Shown here in pieces: positions 9,886 to 19,365 of a DNA stretch of 64,000 bases. Both the position numbers and the translations under genes were made by a program. How positions within the stretch are numbered: the first letter of the stretch is position 1; each line of letters starts with the position of its first letter. The notes below the pieces were generated by a model that saw nothing but the letters and a program-made list of their open reading frames with translations, ran no database searches and had not been told where the DNA came from. This DNA comes from Vibrio mytili (GTDB lineage Bacteria; Pseudomonadota; Gammaproteobacteria; Enterobacterales; Vibrionaceae), in the NCBI RefSeq assembly GCF_000830505.1, contig NZ_JXOK01000009.1, positions 20,255 to 84,254 of the forward strand, given 5' to 3'.

Positions 9886-12600
9886 TTACCGTAGAGGTAC
9901 ACAGCGAAGCGTTCCGGACAGAACTCCGCTTTTCGATGAATGGAAATGGATGGAATCATTTGAGATAACGCGCTTGCGAAGAGGTTCTCCTGTAAGTGAC
10001 TGGCAATCTTGAGTGCCATAGATTGTCAGTTCTAATGGCTGGTGAGACTGTATTGACCAATTGATCATACTTCCGCTCTTCTGCCATTTAAGCAGAACAC
10101 CATTGGCACTCTGTAATCGTACTGTTTTTGGATCGTTTTGGTGAGTTGAAAACACTGTTCGAGGTTGTTTAAGAATTAGGAACTTACCATCTTTAGCTTG
10201 ATTCCAACCTGCCAAATCCACCCCTGTTGGATAACCAAGCCTATCGGCCAGTCGAATGCTTTTGACGCCGGAAGAGGTGATCTGCCAGCGGCCATCTAAA
10301 GTTTTTGCGATTCCCGTTTCGTATAGACTTTTGGCTCGCAAGGCATACTCACTGAGAAAAAGTGGTGTTGTCGCTTGAGAGAGTACCCAGTCATAGACGG
10401 TTTTCAGAGCTTGGAGTGAGGCAGGGTACTGTGCAGAATACATGTTGAAATAGATACTGATGGGTTTTAAGCGACGAGGTTCGCCCAGAATGTCAAAAGT
10501 CTCTAGCACACGACGGTAACCATCATAGTTCGCAGTCCACTGACGCGTATAGCTTAGTTCATTAGCTATGGGGGCGTAGACTTGTACAGCATTGGGATAC
10601 CATTGAATGGCAGCAGACACTCGTGACAAGTCATCCGCACCGTTTACGGCATAGCTGTTGCCGCCATTTACATTTAACAAATGCGCATTAGTGGCCACCA
10701 TTAGCGCTTGTTGATCCGGGTCAGACTGACCAGACCAAAGTATCAATTTGACTTTTTTACTCGCAGGGGCGAGGTGAGCATTAATGTACGCCGTACTCTT
10801 TACTATCTCATCTCGGACGTTTGTTGAAGAAGCCATCTGTTTGGCATTTTGAACGCCAGAATCAGGGTACCAATATTCTGGGTGACTATAGGTATGCGAG
10901 GCAATTTCTACATTGCTTTCGCTAAAAATTTTTTGGGCGCTCTGGGTAAGTGCATACCTTTTTGACTCTGTTATCTCGCGGTTGGTTATGTCTCCGACAA
11001 CCACAGAAACTGTAACAGGAAGCGTGTATTTGCGCAGTATTTGCTGATAAATGACGTCCCCGGCAATGGGGGTTCCTGGCAGCCAGGTTTTGGATCCGAA
11101 ACCATCACCATCAATATGGCTGGTCAAAATACGTTGGCCTGATTCAGTGGTGATATCGGCCGCTGGAATCACTGGAAGACTCAGTGTTTCTGTGATCAGG
11201 CGGAATGGATCAACGGCCCAGGATTGTTGTCCATTGGCAAGGTAATTCATTGGCATTGGACTTAACGCCGCCCCGCCCCAAAGGGCGCTAAACAAGAGCG
11301 TCGATTCTCTGCCAGACTCATCAACGAAAGACACCAAGGTTTTGATATCGGAATTGTTAGACTGCCACGCAGGAGAGGAGTCAAACTCGCTGAATGATAC
11401 CGGGTAGTATCTCGCCGTCCAATCTTTGCCCTTTCGCTGCTCTATATTTCCCGCAAGTTTCTCTCTAGCTTGAATTCCGAGCTTGGCCAGAAATTTTGGA
11501 TCGGTGGGCAGGGCGTTAATAAATAAAACCGGAACGGAACCGATCAGTTGATATAGCCAGCTTTGTACTGCTGGAAACTTCTGAAACCCTCCCTCATCTA
11601 ACCAGATAATGACACCGGCATAGCGACTAATGTCCAAGTTATTTAAAGAAACAGACTTGATATCAACACATTCAGGGACATACCCTAGATATTCAATTGG
11701 CATCGCTAGGTTACGATGACATGAAGAGGCCGCAGGATTCATTTCCGGACTTTCATAGAGTCCTAATATCCGTCGGGCAATTGGCTCGACGCTACTTATG
11801 CCAAATTCATACAGTAACCCGTCACTGATATAAGGCGTGCTTTTCTCATCAATGAGGCGCTGAGCAGCCCGTTTTTGATCGGCTCTTCGTGAAGCAGGAA
11901 TATAGTCAATGACAATGGTTTCTATCCCTTTGGCTTTGACAAGATCGAGCTGGTTGTTGAGCCACTTGTAATCATTGGCCGAAGTTTCACTGTATTCCTG
12001 ACTCACAGGGTCATATTTATGATATAGCGATTCTGCGACCACGGCATAAGGTTTGAAAGACAAGGAATTCAGTAGTTCAAACCCACGATTAAACATCAAT
12101 TTAGGTTTATTGGATGCGTCGCTTAATGCCGTCAAGATATCAGTCAGAGCACTTTGTTGTGCAGACAAATCGTAGTCACTTTGACTCAGTAGCGTGTAAC
12201 TATCTAAGGTATCTAGGAACAAGCCATCGAAGTGCTGATTGGTCAGAGAACTGGCTTGGTTAAGTAAGTATGATTGCCAATTAGATGAAGTTAGGTCCAT
12301 CACATGACTATTCCAATTGCCATTTTTGAATGGAGAGGCTGTACGCAGTGAATCAGGCAGTGTTGCTCCGCCATATTCTCCGACACTAAGATAGGCGAAC
12401 ACCAATGTCCCAGAAGTTTGAAGCGTTGCTATTTGCTCTGGGCTTATCAGCGTTGGATTGACCACCACTCGATCATAATTCATTAACTCACGTACTGAAT
12501 CGACTTGATTGTAATAGAACGCAATAGAGGGGGGGATACTCCCAAAAGCGGGAGCATTGAAACTTCCTATTAAAAGACAAATCATTATCGAAGATCGCAT
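9886..12600 (-). CDS. pelA: PelA, periplasmic Pel hydrolase/deacetylase
   Basis: About 904 residues from the ATG at 12600, chosen because it starts a clean signal peptide (MRSSIMICLLIGSF); the frame is open upstream to a TTG at 12702 but that part is not signal-like. Domains in order: GH166-type hydrolase barrel (from IAFYYNQV to the GLLYEFG region), a Rossmann-like linker domain, then a polysaccharide deacetylase with the metal motif SHIDGDGF (H495, D497, D499) and HTYSH (H569, H573), then a C-terminal beta domain. Known role: deacetylates GalNAc units in the periplasm and cuts polymer. It is the first gene of the pel operon, with pelB 7 bp behind. Confidence 0.93.
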   Translation of the reverse strand: MRSSIMICLLIGSFNAPAFGSIPPSIAFYYNQVDSVRELMNYDRVVVNPTLISPEQIATLQTSGTLVFAYLSVGEYGGATLPDSLRTASPFKNGNWNSHVMDLTSSNWQSYLLNQASSLTNQHFDGLFLDTLDSYTLLSQSDYDLSAQQSALTDILTALSDASNKPKLMFNRGFELLNSLSFKPYAVVAESLYHKYDPVSQEYSETSANDYKWLNNQLDLVKAKGIETIVIDYIPASRRADQKRAAQRLIDEKSTPYISDGLLYEFGISSVEPIARRILGLYESPEMNPAASSCHRNLAMPIEYLGYVPECVDIKSVSLNNLDISRYAGVIIWLDEGGFQKFPAVQSWLYQLIGSVPVLFINALPTDPKFLAKLGIQAREKLAGNIEQRKGKDWTARYYPVSFSEFDSSPAWQSNNSDIKTLVSFVDESGRESTLLFSALWGGAALSPMPMNYLANGQQSWAVDPFRLITETLSLPVIPAADITTESGQRILTSHIDGDGFGSKTWLPGTPIAGDVIYQQILRKYTLPVTVSVVVGDITNREITESKRYALTQSAQKIFSESNVEIASHTYSHPEYWYPDSGVQNAKQMASSTNVRDEIVKSTAYINAHLAPASKKVKLILWSGQSDPDQQALMVATNAHLLNVNGGNSYAVNGADDLSRVSAAIQWYPNAVQVYAPIANELSYTRQWTANYDGYRRVLETFDILGEPRRLKPISIYFNMYSAQYPASLQALKTVYDWVLSQATTPLFLSEYALRAKSLYETGIAKTLDGRWQITSSGVKSIRLADRLGYPTGVDLAGWNQAKDGKFLILKQPRTVFSTHQNDPKTVRLQSANGVLLKWQKSGSMINWSIQSHQPLELTIYGTQDCQSLTGEPLRKRVISNDSIHFHSSKSGVLSGTLRCVPLR

Positions 12601-13375
12601 GCAACACCATAGTTTTATATGTGATGTAGATAAAGTGTGTATCTGTTCTAGACATATTGCAAAAAACACACTTGGCTCGAAATTTTTAATTAAATGTCTC
12701 AACTATGAGAAAGCTCTGAATTCATTTGTCGGCAAGTAAGTAACAAAATGCTCTCACTTTAGACTGAGAAAAATTCGTACTTAATAGACTGCGAAATATT
12801 GGGTCAATTATCTAATTGATTTATATAATGAGTTAATTTTAAAACTTAATATTTGGTCATCTACTGTCTCTTTTATATTTCCAAAGATGGTCGACTTTTT
12901 ATGTGACATTGAACTCTACCTTCTAATTCAACCCACCTAGAAAAATCGCTCGACGTGTTACTGCCAAAGCTCTACATTGCAGGGCTATTAAGCAAAAAGT
13001 ATAGGCATAGCATTAGATTTTAATGCCAATGAGTGAGTTGCCGCCCCTTTTGAAACCCACGTCGGAAAAGGAGTCGTACACTGTCCACCACAACGTTCTG
13101 ATGTGATTTGTCACGTTGTCACGGTTGTAATGCGAAAAAAATTCGATATTGATAATATTATTTTTAGTATTTGCTAAAAGTGTGACGCTTACTACACTTG
13201 AACTGATCAAACAGGGCTCATTTCAGACATTGACATACCCGAGTTATCTGAGCGTTGGCATAATGAGGCCGATGTCGTAAGAAATTAAAAAAACTCTGAT
13301 GCAGTTGTACAGCGGATGGTCTGAGGTTAAAGCGGCTTAAGTCGAAGCCAAACACTTTCTTAAGGATAAGCAATT
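12601..13375. other. Divergent regulatory region between pelA and the CE18-type deacetylase
   Basis: About 775 bp without a convincing gene; short open frames here lack ribosome sites. It must hold the promoters for the pel operon (minus) and the deacetylase (plus). On the minus strand a weak promoter-like pair, TTGACC then TATTAA with a short 15-bp spacer, lies near 12790-12817. An inverted repeat GTGATTTGTCAC sits at 13103-13114; the arms resemble CRP half-sites but the gap is 4 rather than 6. The plus-strand gene has a good ribosome site (AAGGAT) just before 13376. Confidence 0.5.
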
Positions 13376-16024
13376 ATGTTATCTAGATGCATTGGTGAAA
13401 AGATATCCATTAAGCAGATACTTCTTTTATGCTCGATGTTGTCGTTTTCCGCATTTTCGTTTTCGGAAGCCTCAATTCCTAATGTTGCCCTAAAGGTACT
13501 GATTATTTCGCCGACGGCAGACACTAATGAAACCACTTCATATGGCGAACTGAATCCAAATTATGCGCGCGGACTGGATGCAATCGACGATATTCTGGAT
13601 GAGATGGGAGTGCCATACGATGTTCTTGATGCCAGTACTGAAGTTCTAGACTGGGATAAACTGGTCACTAACGGTCAGGGTAACTATAATGGCATCATTC
13701 TAACTAATTCATTTCTTTATTACCCAGACGAAGGCAACCCATGGAGCTCTGCCTTTACGTTGGAAGAGTGGCAGTTACTTCATGATTATGAGCGGCAATA
13801 TAAAGTGCGCGAATCAGTGATGTCTGGAGATCCGATACCATGGTGCTGGGCTAAACAAGATTTAGATCTGGATTACGGTATGCACTATCAGGGAGTAGAG
13901 CTTACTTATGATGATTTAACAGCTAGTTGGAATATTCCCTCTGGTTCTACCAATGATAAAGAAGTATTTGAATATGTTAATAGAAACCAGCCTGTAGCGT
14001 TGATAGGAGAAAAGTTTCTGGCTACTCCAAGAGACAGTGCTCTCTACTGTAACGCAGACGTGATACTTGATGCGACCGCTACACCGCTGTTAATTGATCA
14101 AGCTTCAGGCAAAGCTCTAATATCTAGGGTTGAGTATCCTGATGGGCGAGAAGTACTGCTTTCAACCGTGACAAACTCTTGGTACCTAATCAACTCCCAA
14201 GTATTGAATTACGAGTTCCTAAACTTTGCAACTCAAGGAGTATTTATTGGTTCGCGTAAAGTCTATCTGGCAGCTCATATTGATGACATCTTTATCGCAG
14301 ATGAAATATGGGATCCTGTTTCGAATACGACTCCGGGCAGTTTGAGTTATCGTACAACACCAACAGATATAAACAATATCGTTGATGCCAATGGTCAGTT
14401 TGTGAGTTCTCACCTCGGCATCGTATCTGAGTTCAAGCTAGATTTTGTTTACAACGGAATAGGAGCGGCAAGAGCGCCTTTACAATCTCAGCAGGATACT
14501 TATATCAGTTCTTTTTATCGACGTGCTGACAACGGATCTCAAGAAACCGCTTATTCATCAAACATTTTCAAAATATATAGGGAACACGCGCTGTTCGATT
14601 TTGGTAGTGTCCAATTGCCCTCGGGAATTGATAGTAATCCCGAGGCGGCAAGAGCGATACTCACTATTACTACCGCAAATAATGTTAGCTCACGTTCACC
14701 TAGTGGACATGTATGCATGGTAGATAGAGCCTGGGATGAGTCAGCCAACTGGCGAGACAGATTACGGACAGGATCGTGTGTTCCTTACACCTATAAGCCG
14801 AGCGCTGGCGCAGATACTAAAGGTATTATCGAAGCTGATGTCACTTCGATTGTAAATCAGTGGAAAGAGTCTGATGGAACTAATAATTATGGATTTCTTG
14901 TCAGAGCGAAGAAAAATACTTGGGTTGAGCTTTATACTCGAGAAGCAAATAATGAAAATTATCGTCCAAAACTATATATAGAATATTTGCCTGATTCTCA
15001 GCCTTTGACTGATACGATAGTAGATAATAAAGATCATTTCCGCTTTATTAACCATACGCTGACTCACCGAGATATGTATGCTAGTGCTGGTGCGACTTTC
15101 GGTATCGCGTTTGATGAAATACACGAAAATTATAATGTTTCGGAGGAGTTAAATTTCCCCAATTATATAAATGATTCAAAAGTACTGGTAACCGGAAACC
15201 ACTCTGGACTCGAAGATGCCGAAAACTCAGATGGGGAATATTCGCCTGACTTGGTAACTCCGTATCCTCTGGGGTTGAATATGGCGTTTGTTGATGTATT
15301 GGAATATCTGGGCGTAGAATATCTTGCATCTGACTCGTCTCGCGAATGTCAAAACAGTGTGCAGTTTTTACCATCAGTACCGGTTGATACTTGCGAGGAT
15401 CTAGCGTCCGCGCCAAAAAGTAATGTGATGTTATTACCACGTTATCCTACATCGGTGTTTTACAATGTAACGACGCCAGCAGAGTTAACAGATGAGTATA
15501 ACTATATATTTTATGAACGGTATAAAGAAGATCCTACTTCTCCACTTTATGTAGAAGGGAGACCTTGTGATGAGTACCCAGGATCTATTTGCGAGCCTCG
15601 TAACTATGGCGAAATATTAGCAGCTGAAGCAGAAACAACATTACGTCATATGCTGTCGTTCAAACCATGGCCTCATTACTTCCATAGCGCTAATCTTCGT
15701 AATTATGGCGGTGGAGATACACTGGTCTATGATTGGCTAAATGCTGTCGTGAATAAATACAATTCCTATATGCAATTGCCAATAATAAATATTGATTACT
15801 TAAGTAACGGTGAAATGAGTAAAGAAAAACTGCTCGCAAGCGAAGCCAATGTAAGAGGGGTATGGGATCGAAATGCTAATACCGTTACCGTTACTGCCGA
15901 TAGTCCTGTAACAGTACGAATGACAGGCCTAGAGAGCAGCGACAATTATGGCGGCCAATATCAAGTGAAAGCTACAGTGGATGAAAACGGTCAGGTATTT
16001 ACCGTTAACCGCTCACTTGATTAG
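13376..16024 (+). CDS. Agd3-like (CE18-type) exported polysaccharide deacetylase with inserted DNRLRE domain
   Basis: 882 residues. Residues 1-32 are a signal peptide (hydrophobic LLLCSMLSFSAF core). Residues 40-290 look like the N-terminal carbohydrate-binding/flavodoxin-like part of Agd3 (LKVLIISP start). The catalytic part shows KVYLAAHIDDIF (H301, D303, D304) and, 255 residues later, NHTLTH (H560, H564), the acid and HxxxH metal pattern of this deacetylase class. Between them, about residues 370-539, is an inserted DNRLRE-type beta domain (QDTYI at its start, DVTSIVNQW and LYTREANNE near its end). Agd3 deacetylates fungal galactosaminogalactan; bacterial homologues are known. Position beside pel suggests GalNAc polymer as substrate (inference). 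Confidence 0.78.
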   Translation: MLSRCIGEKISIKQILLLCSMLSFSAFSFSEASIPNVALKVLIISPTADTNETTSYGELNPNYARGLDAIDDILDEMGVPYDVLDASTEVLDWDKLVTNGQGNYNGIILTNSFLYYPDEGNPWSSAFTLEEWQLLHDYERQYKVRESVMSGDPIPWCWAKQDLDLDYGMHYQGVELTYDDLTASWNIPSGSTNDKEVFEYVNRNQPVALIGEKFLATPRDSALYCNADVILDATATPLLIDQASGKALISRVEYPDGREVLLSTVTNSWYLINSQVLNYEFLNFATQGVFIGSRKVYLAAHIDDIFIADEIWDPVSNTTPGSLSYRTTPTDINNIVDANGQFVSSHLGIVSEFKLDFVYNGIGAARAPLQSQQDTYISSFYRRADNGSQETAYSSNIFKIYREHALFDFGSVQLPSGIDSNPEAARAILTITTANNVSSRSPSGHVCMVDRAWDESANWRDRLRTGSCVPYTYKPSAGADTKGIIEADVTSIVNQWKESDGTNNYGFLVRAKKNTWVELYTREANNENYRPKLYIEYLPDSQPLTDTIVDNKDHFRFINHTLTHRDMYASAGATFGIAFDEIHENYNVSEELNFPNYINDSKVLVTGNHSGLEDAENSDGEYSPDLVTPYPLGLNMAFVDVLEYLGVEYLASDSSRECQNSVQFLPSVPVDTCEDLASAPKSNVMLLPRYPTSVFYNVTTPAELTDEYNYIFYERYKEDPTSPLYVEGRPCDEYPGSICEPRNYGEILAAEAETTLRHMLSFKPWPHYFHSANLRNYGGGDTLVYDWLNAVVNKYNSYMQLPIINIDYLSNGEMSKEKLLASEANVRGVWDRNANTVTVTADSPVTVRMTGLESSDNYGGQYQVKATVDENGQVFTVNRSLD

Positions 16025-16056
16025 AGTGTCGTAAGGTTAGTTTTATCAATTTAATA

Positions 16057-16092
16057 AAACCCCGAAAGCATTCGTCTTTCGGGGTTTTTTTT
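16057..16092 (+). terminator. Intrinsic terminator after the deacetylase gene
   Basis: Stem arms CCCCGAAAG and CTTTCGGGG around a 7-base loop, extended by A/T pairs and followed by eight T. It separates the deacetylase transcript from glmS. Confidence 0.9.
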
Positions 16093-16184
16093 CAACAAAC
16101 TGTTTATTTATAAACACAGCAAAGCATTGTTTGTGCCGTATACGCATTGCTTTTCAACGCTATAAAATTAACGGAGTAAATATT

Positions 16185-18017
16185 ATGTGTGGAATAGTAG
16201 GAGCTGTAGCACAAAGAGATGTCGCAGAAATTCTTGTAGAAGGTTTACGTCGTCTGGAATACCGGGGTTATGATTCCGCCGGTATAGTAGTGGTAAACAA
16301 CGAGCATAAACTGACTCGGGTTCGTCGTTTAGGTAAAGTACAGGAGTTGGCACATGCTGTAGAAGCGGAGCAAGTGTTTGGTGGTACTGGTATTGCTCAC
16401 ACCCGTTGGGCTACCCATGGCGAGCCATCTGAAGCTAATGCACACCCTCATATGTCAAGTGATATTGCTGTTGTACACAACGGTATAATTGAAAACCACG
16501 AAATCCTGCGCGAGCGTTTACTTGATCGTGGTTACCGATTTGAATCCCAGACTGATACGGAAGTCATTGCTCACCTAATAGAATGGGAGTTGCGCGGAGC
16601 AAGCTCTTTGCTTGAAGCAGTACAAAAGACAGCGGGTCAATTGGAAGGGGCGTACGGCACGGTAGTGATTGACCGTAATGATCCATCACGTTTATTAGTA
16701 GCACGTTCAGGCAGTCCAATTGTCATTGGTCTGGGTGTGGGAGAAAATTTCTTAGCCTCTGACCAGTTAGCTTTGCTAAATGTGACTCGTCGTTTTATTT
16801 ACCTGGAAGAGGGGGATGTCGCTGAGGTTACCCGTCGAGACGTGCAAATCTATGATGCCAAGGGCAACCCTGTCGAACGCGAAGTTATTGAATCTAAGGT
16901 TGAACAAGATGCCGGTGAAAAAAACGGTTACCGACACTTTATGCAGAAAGAGATTTTTGAGCAGCCTAAAGCACTGACTAGCACCATGGAAGGCCGCATC
17001 AATATAGATTCTGTTGTAACAGAAAGTATTGGTGTTAACGCGGTTGAAATCTTGAGCAGAGTCGAACATGTTCAGATCATCGCCTGTGGGACCTCTTACA
17101 ATGCAGGCCTAGTGGCACGCTATTGGTTTGAAGGTATTGGTGGAGTCAGTTGTGATGTAGAAATCGCCTCCGAATTTCGCTACCGAAACTTTGTGACTCG
17201 CTCTAATAGCCTTTTGATTACTTTGTCTCAATCCGGGGAAACTGCCGATACACTGGCTGCAATGCGCCTCGCCAAAGAGCGTGGTTACATGGCCATCATG
17301 ACTATCTGTAATGTGTCTGGTTCATCAATGGTCCGTGAAGCTGATATTGCTTTTATGACTCGGGCGGGAACCGAGATTGGTGTTGCTTCCACCAAAGCGT
17401 TTACTACTCAACTGGTATCGTTATTAATGCTGGTTACTGCTATTGGTAAAGAGCAAGGAAGCATCAATAGTGCTAAAGAAGCCCGAATAGTTGAAGCAAT
17501 ACACGCGCTGCCGATCGATGTTGAGAACGCATTAGCATTTGAGAAACAGATACAACTATTGGCAGAAGATTTTGCAGACAAGCAACACACGTTGTTTCTC
17601 GGTCGAGGAGAATACTATCCGATTGCGATGGAGGCCGCATTGAAACTGAAAGAGATTTCTTACATTCATGCGGAAGCCTATGCCGCTGGAGAATTAAAAC
17701 ACGGTCCGTTGGCTTTGATCGATGCTGATATGCCGGTGGTGGTTATTGCGCCTAGCAATGAGCTGCTGGAAAAACTGAAATCCAATGTTGAAGAGGTACG
17801 TGCGAGAGGTGGATTGTTGTACGTGTTCGCTGATGAGGAGTCCGGCTTTGAAGAGGATGAACATATGAAAATTATCTCCATGCCGCATGTGAGTGACTTA
17901 ACCGCGCCAGTGTTTTATACCATTCCGATGCAGCTGTTGGCTTACCACGTAGCCCTTATCAAAGGAACGGATGTTGACCAGCCTCGTAATTTGGCCAAAG
18001 CGGTTACGGTTGAGTAG
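16185..18017 (+). CDS. glmS: Glutamine--fructose-6-phosphate aminotransferase
   Basis: 610 residues, normal GlmS length. It makes glucosamine-6-phosphate from fructose-6-phosphate and glutamine, the first step to UDP-GlcNAc and UDP-GalNAc. The start at 16185 gives MCGIVGAV, exposing the catalytic N-terminal cysteine of the glutaminase domain, with a ribosome site ACGGAG before it; the frame open upstream is not part of the protein. RWATHGEP and HNGIIENH mark the glutaminase domain; two SIS domains follow ([26 protein letters not shown]) and the C-terminus is [11 protein letters not shown]. The neighbouring pel island uses GalNAc, so precursor supply is a plausible link. An intron remnant directly follows the stop. 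Confidence 0.96.
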   Translation: MCGIVGAVAQRDVAEILVEGLRRLEYRGYDSAGIVVVNNEHKLTRVRRLGKVQELAHAVEAEQVFGGTGIAHTRWATHGEPSEANAHPHMSSDIAVVHNGIIENHEILRERLLDRGYRFESQTDTEVIAHLIEWELRGASSLLEAVQKTAGQLEGAYGTVVIDRNDPSRLLVARSGSPIVIGLGVGENFLASDQLALLNVTRRFIYLEEGDVAEVTRRDVQIYDAKGNPVEREVIESKVEQDAGEKNGYRHFMQKEIFEQPKALTSTMEGRINIDSVVTESIGVNAVEILSRVEHVQIIACGTSYNAGLVARYWFEGIGGVSCDVEIASEFRYRNFVTRSNSLLITLSQSGETADTLAAMRLAKERGYMAIMTICNVSGSSMVREADIAFMTRAGTEIGVASTKAFTTQLVSLLMLVTAIGKEQGSINSAKEARIVEAIHALPIDVENALAFEKQIQLLAEDFADKQHTLFLGRGEYYPIAMEAALKLKEISYIHAEAYAAGELKHGPLALIDADMPVVVIAPSNELLEKLKSNVEEVRARGGLLYVFADEESGFEEDEHMKIISMPHVSDLTAPVFYTIPMQLLAYHVALIKGTDVDQPRNLAKAVTVE

Positions 18018-18031
18018 TTGATACAGTGTAA

Positions 18032-18945
18032 CAAATCGGGCATCAATGGCTCATAAGCAATATCGCTGTTGATAAACGTATGTTGGAACAATGGTTAAAG
18101 TCTGGCTTTATGGATAAAGGGCTGTTTTATCGCACTGACGAGGGCACGCCGCAAGGGCAAGGAGGGGTTATATCCCCGACCTTGATGCTAATGACTCTTG
18201 CTGGGCTTGAGCAGCAAATAAAGTCTACTGCACTCAAAAAGGGTGCAAGAGCCAACTTTATTGGATACGCCGACGATTTCGTCGTCACTTGCGCTTCAAA
18301 GGAAGTGTTAGATAACGATATCAAACCGTTGATCGCAGACTTCTTAGCGGAAAGAGGCTTAACATTATCCGGAGAGAAAACGCACGTTACACATATCGAA
18401 AATGGCTTTGACTTCCTAGGATTCAATCATAGAAAGTACAAGGGGAAATTGCTCATTAAACCGAGCAAATCCAATACATTGTTGTTCATGAGTAACCTGC
18501 GCGAACTCATCAAAAAGCACGCTACAGTCCCCGTGAACGATCTTATCAAACTGATAAATCCAAAACTACGGGGATGGGCTAACTATTATCGCCATTGCGT
18601 TGCTAAACAGGTATCCGGATATGTTTGGTACAAGCTATTCTATGCATTAAGGCATTATGGCATTGGGCAGTAAGGCGCCACCCGACAAAATCTAAGACAT
18701 GGGTAGCCCTTAAATACTTCATCAACCGAAAAGGCCAATGGCAATTTCACGGTTGGCAGAAGATCATGGATATGAATTGTCAACTCAACCTGTTCCAAAT
18801 AGCCAAAGTGCCGATAGAGAGGCATGCGAAGATCCGAAGTGCAGCTATACCATTTGACCCTCAATACCAAGAATACTTGGCTAAGAGAAAGTCCAAACGG
18901 CGAGCTCGTAATTCTTGGAACGAACCTGCTCTCACTGCTTTATAA
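18032..18945 (+). pseudogene. Group II intron reverse transcriptase/maturase, N-terminally truncated and frameshifted
   Basis: Homology begins near GHQWLISNIAVDKRM at about 18038, in the middle of the reverse transcriptase, and includes the catalytic YADDFVVTC and the maturase X domain (LRGWANYYRH). The frame stops at 18671 after LRHYGIGQ but continues in the next frame as ALWHWAVRRHPTKS to 18945; one base added near 18645 joins them. The segment normally reading TPQGG is TPQGQGG, consistent with a 6-bp tandem duplication in a core RT motif. An ATG at 18080 exists but is an internal methionine of the original protein. Not expected to be functional. Confidence 0.85.
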
Positions 18946-19052
18946 GTTGCTGGGTATCAAACGATGCCTTCGTGGATGCTTGAGCTTAGTGCAGTGAAAG
19001 TTGCACGTTTGGGTTCTTAGAGGGGCGGCACTTGGTAACAGGTGTCGTCTAC
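18035..19052 (+). mobile_element. 3' remnant of a group II intron
   Basis: It contains the C-terminal half of an intron-encoded reverse transcriptase/maturase followed by the ribozyme 3' end. Domain V is visible at 18982-19016: GAGC with the AGC triad, TGCAGTGAAAGTTGCA hairpin, closing GGGTTC. A domain VI hairpin with arms GGCGGCAC and GTGTCGTC lies at 19025-19049; the 3' end is about 19052. Domains I-IV and the first half of the ORF are missing, so the copy cannot splice. The left edge lies within 20 bp of the glmS stop. No partner 5' half is visible in the window. Confidence 0.82.
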
Positions 19053-19221
19053 TCGACCAAATCGTTCTAACCTAAGAGTCAGGACACATATATTTTGTCA
19101 TAAATTGACCTAATTGGGGTAACGTTAAAGTGGCTACGATACTGATGGAAATTCACACAGGATGAGCTGCGGAGTTTTAAACGACGACATGATTTCTTCC
19201 TTTGTGACGAACTGATGAAAA

Positions 19222-19256
19222 CTGGACTTACCAGTCAGCCTCATAATGCGTATAAT
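19222..19256 (+). promoter_or_regulatory. Promoter of the KASIII gene with FadR-like operator on the -35
   Basis: TTACCA (19228-19233) and TATAAT (19251-19256) are 17 bp apart, a good sigma-70 promoter. The -35 is embedded in the inverted repeat CTGGACTTACCAG (19222-19234), which has the same outer CTGG and ACCAG as the FadR operator core. The sequence is seen directly; the FadR assignment is inference from that similarity and from the gene's role in fatty acid initiation. Confidence 0.55.
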
Positions 19257-19365
19257 TTGTTTTTACTTGCGTTGTTTTGTGCTAGTGCTCTCAACACAAG
19301 TTTTTCTTAGCGGCAAACCTAGCCTTAAGATATCTTATTAAAATACAACAATAAATAGGTCTAAG

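Noticed and set aside
13103..13114. CRP site GTGATTTGTCAC
   Set aside because: Gap between half-sites is 4 bp instead of 6, so not a canonical CRP site; mentioned only in the region entry.
13013..13210. Minus-strand open frame of 65 codons in the pelA-deacetylase gap
   Set aside because: No ribosome site and low-complexity AT-rich sequence; more likely regulatory DNA.
18017..18080. Tn7-like insertion at glmS
   Set aside because: No Tn7 ends or tns genes follow; the downstream element is a group II intron remnant.
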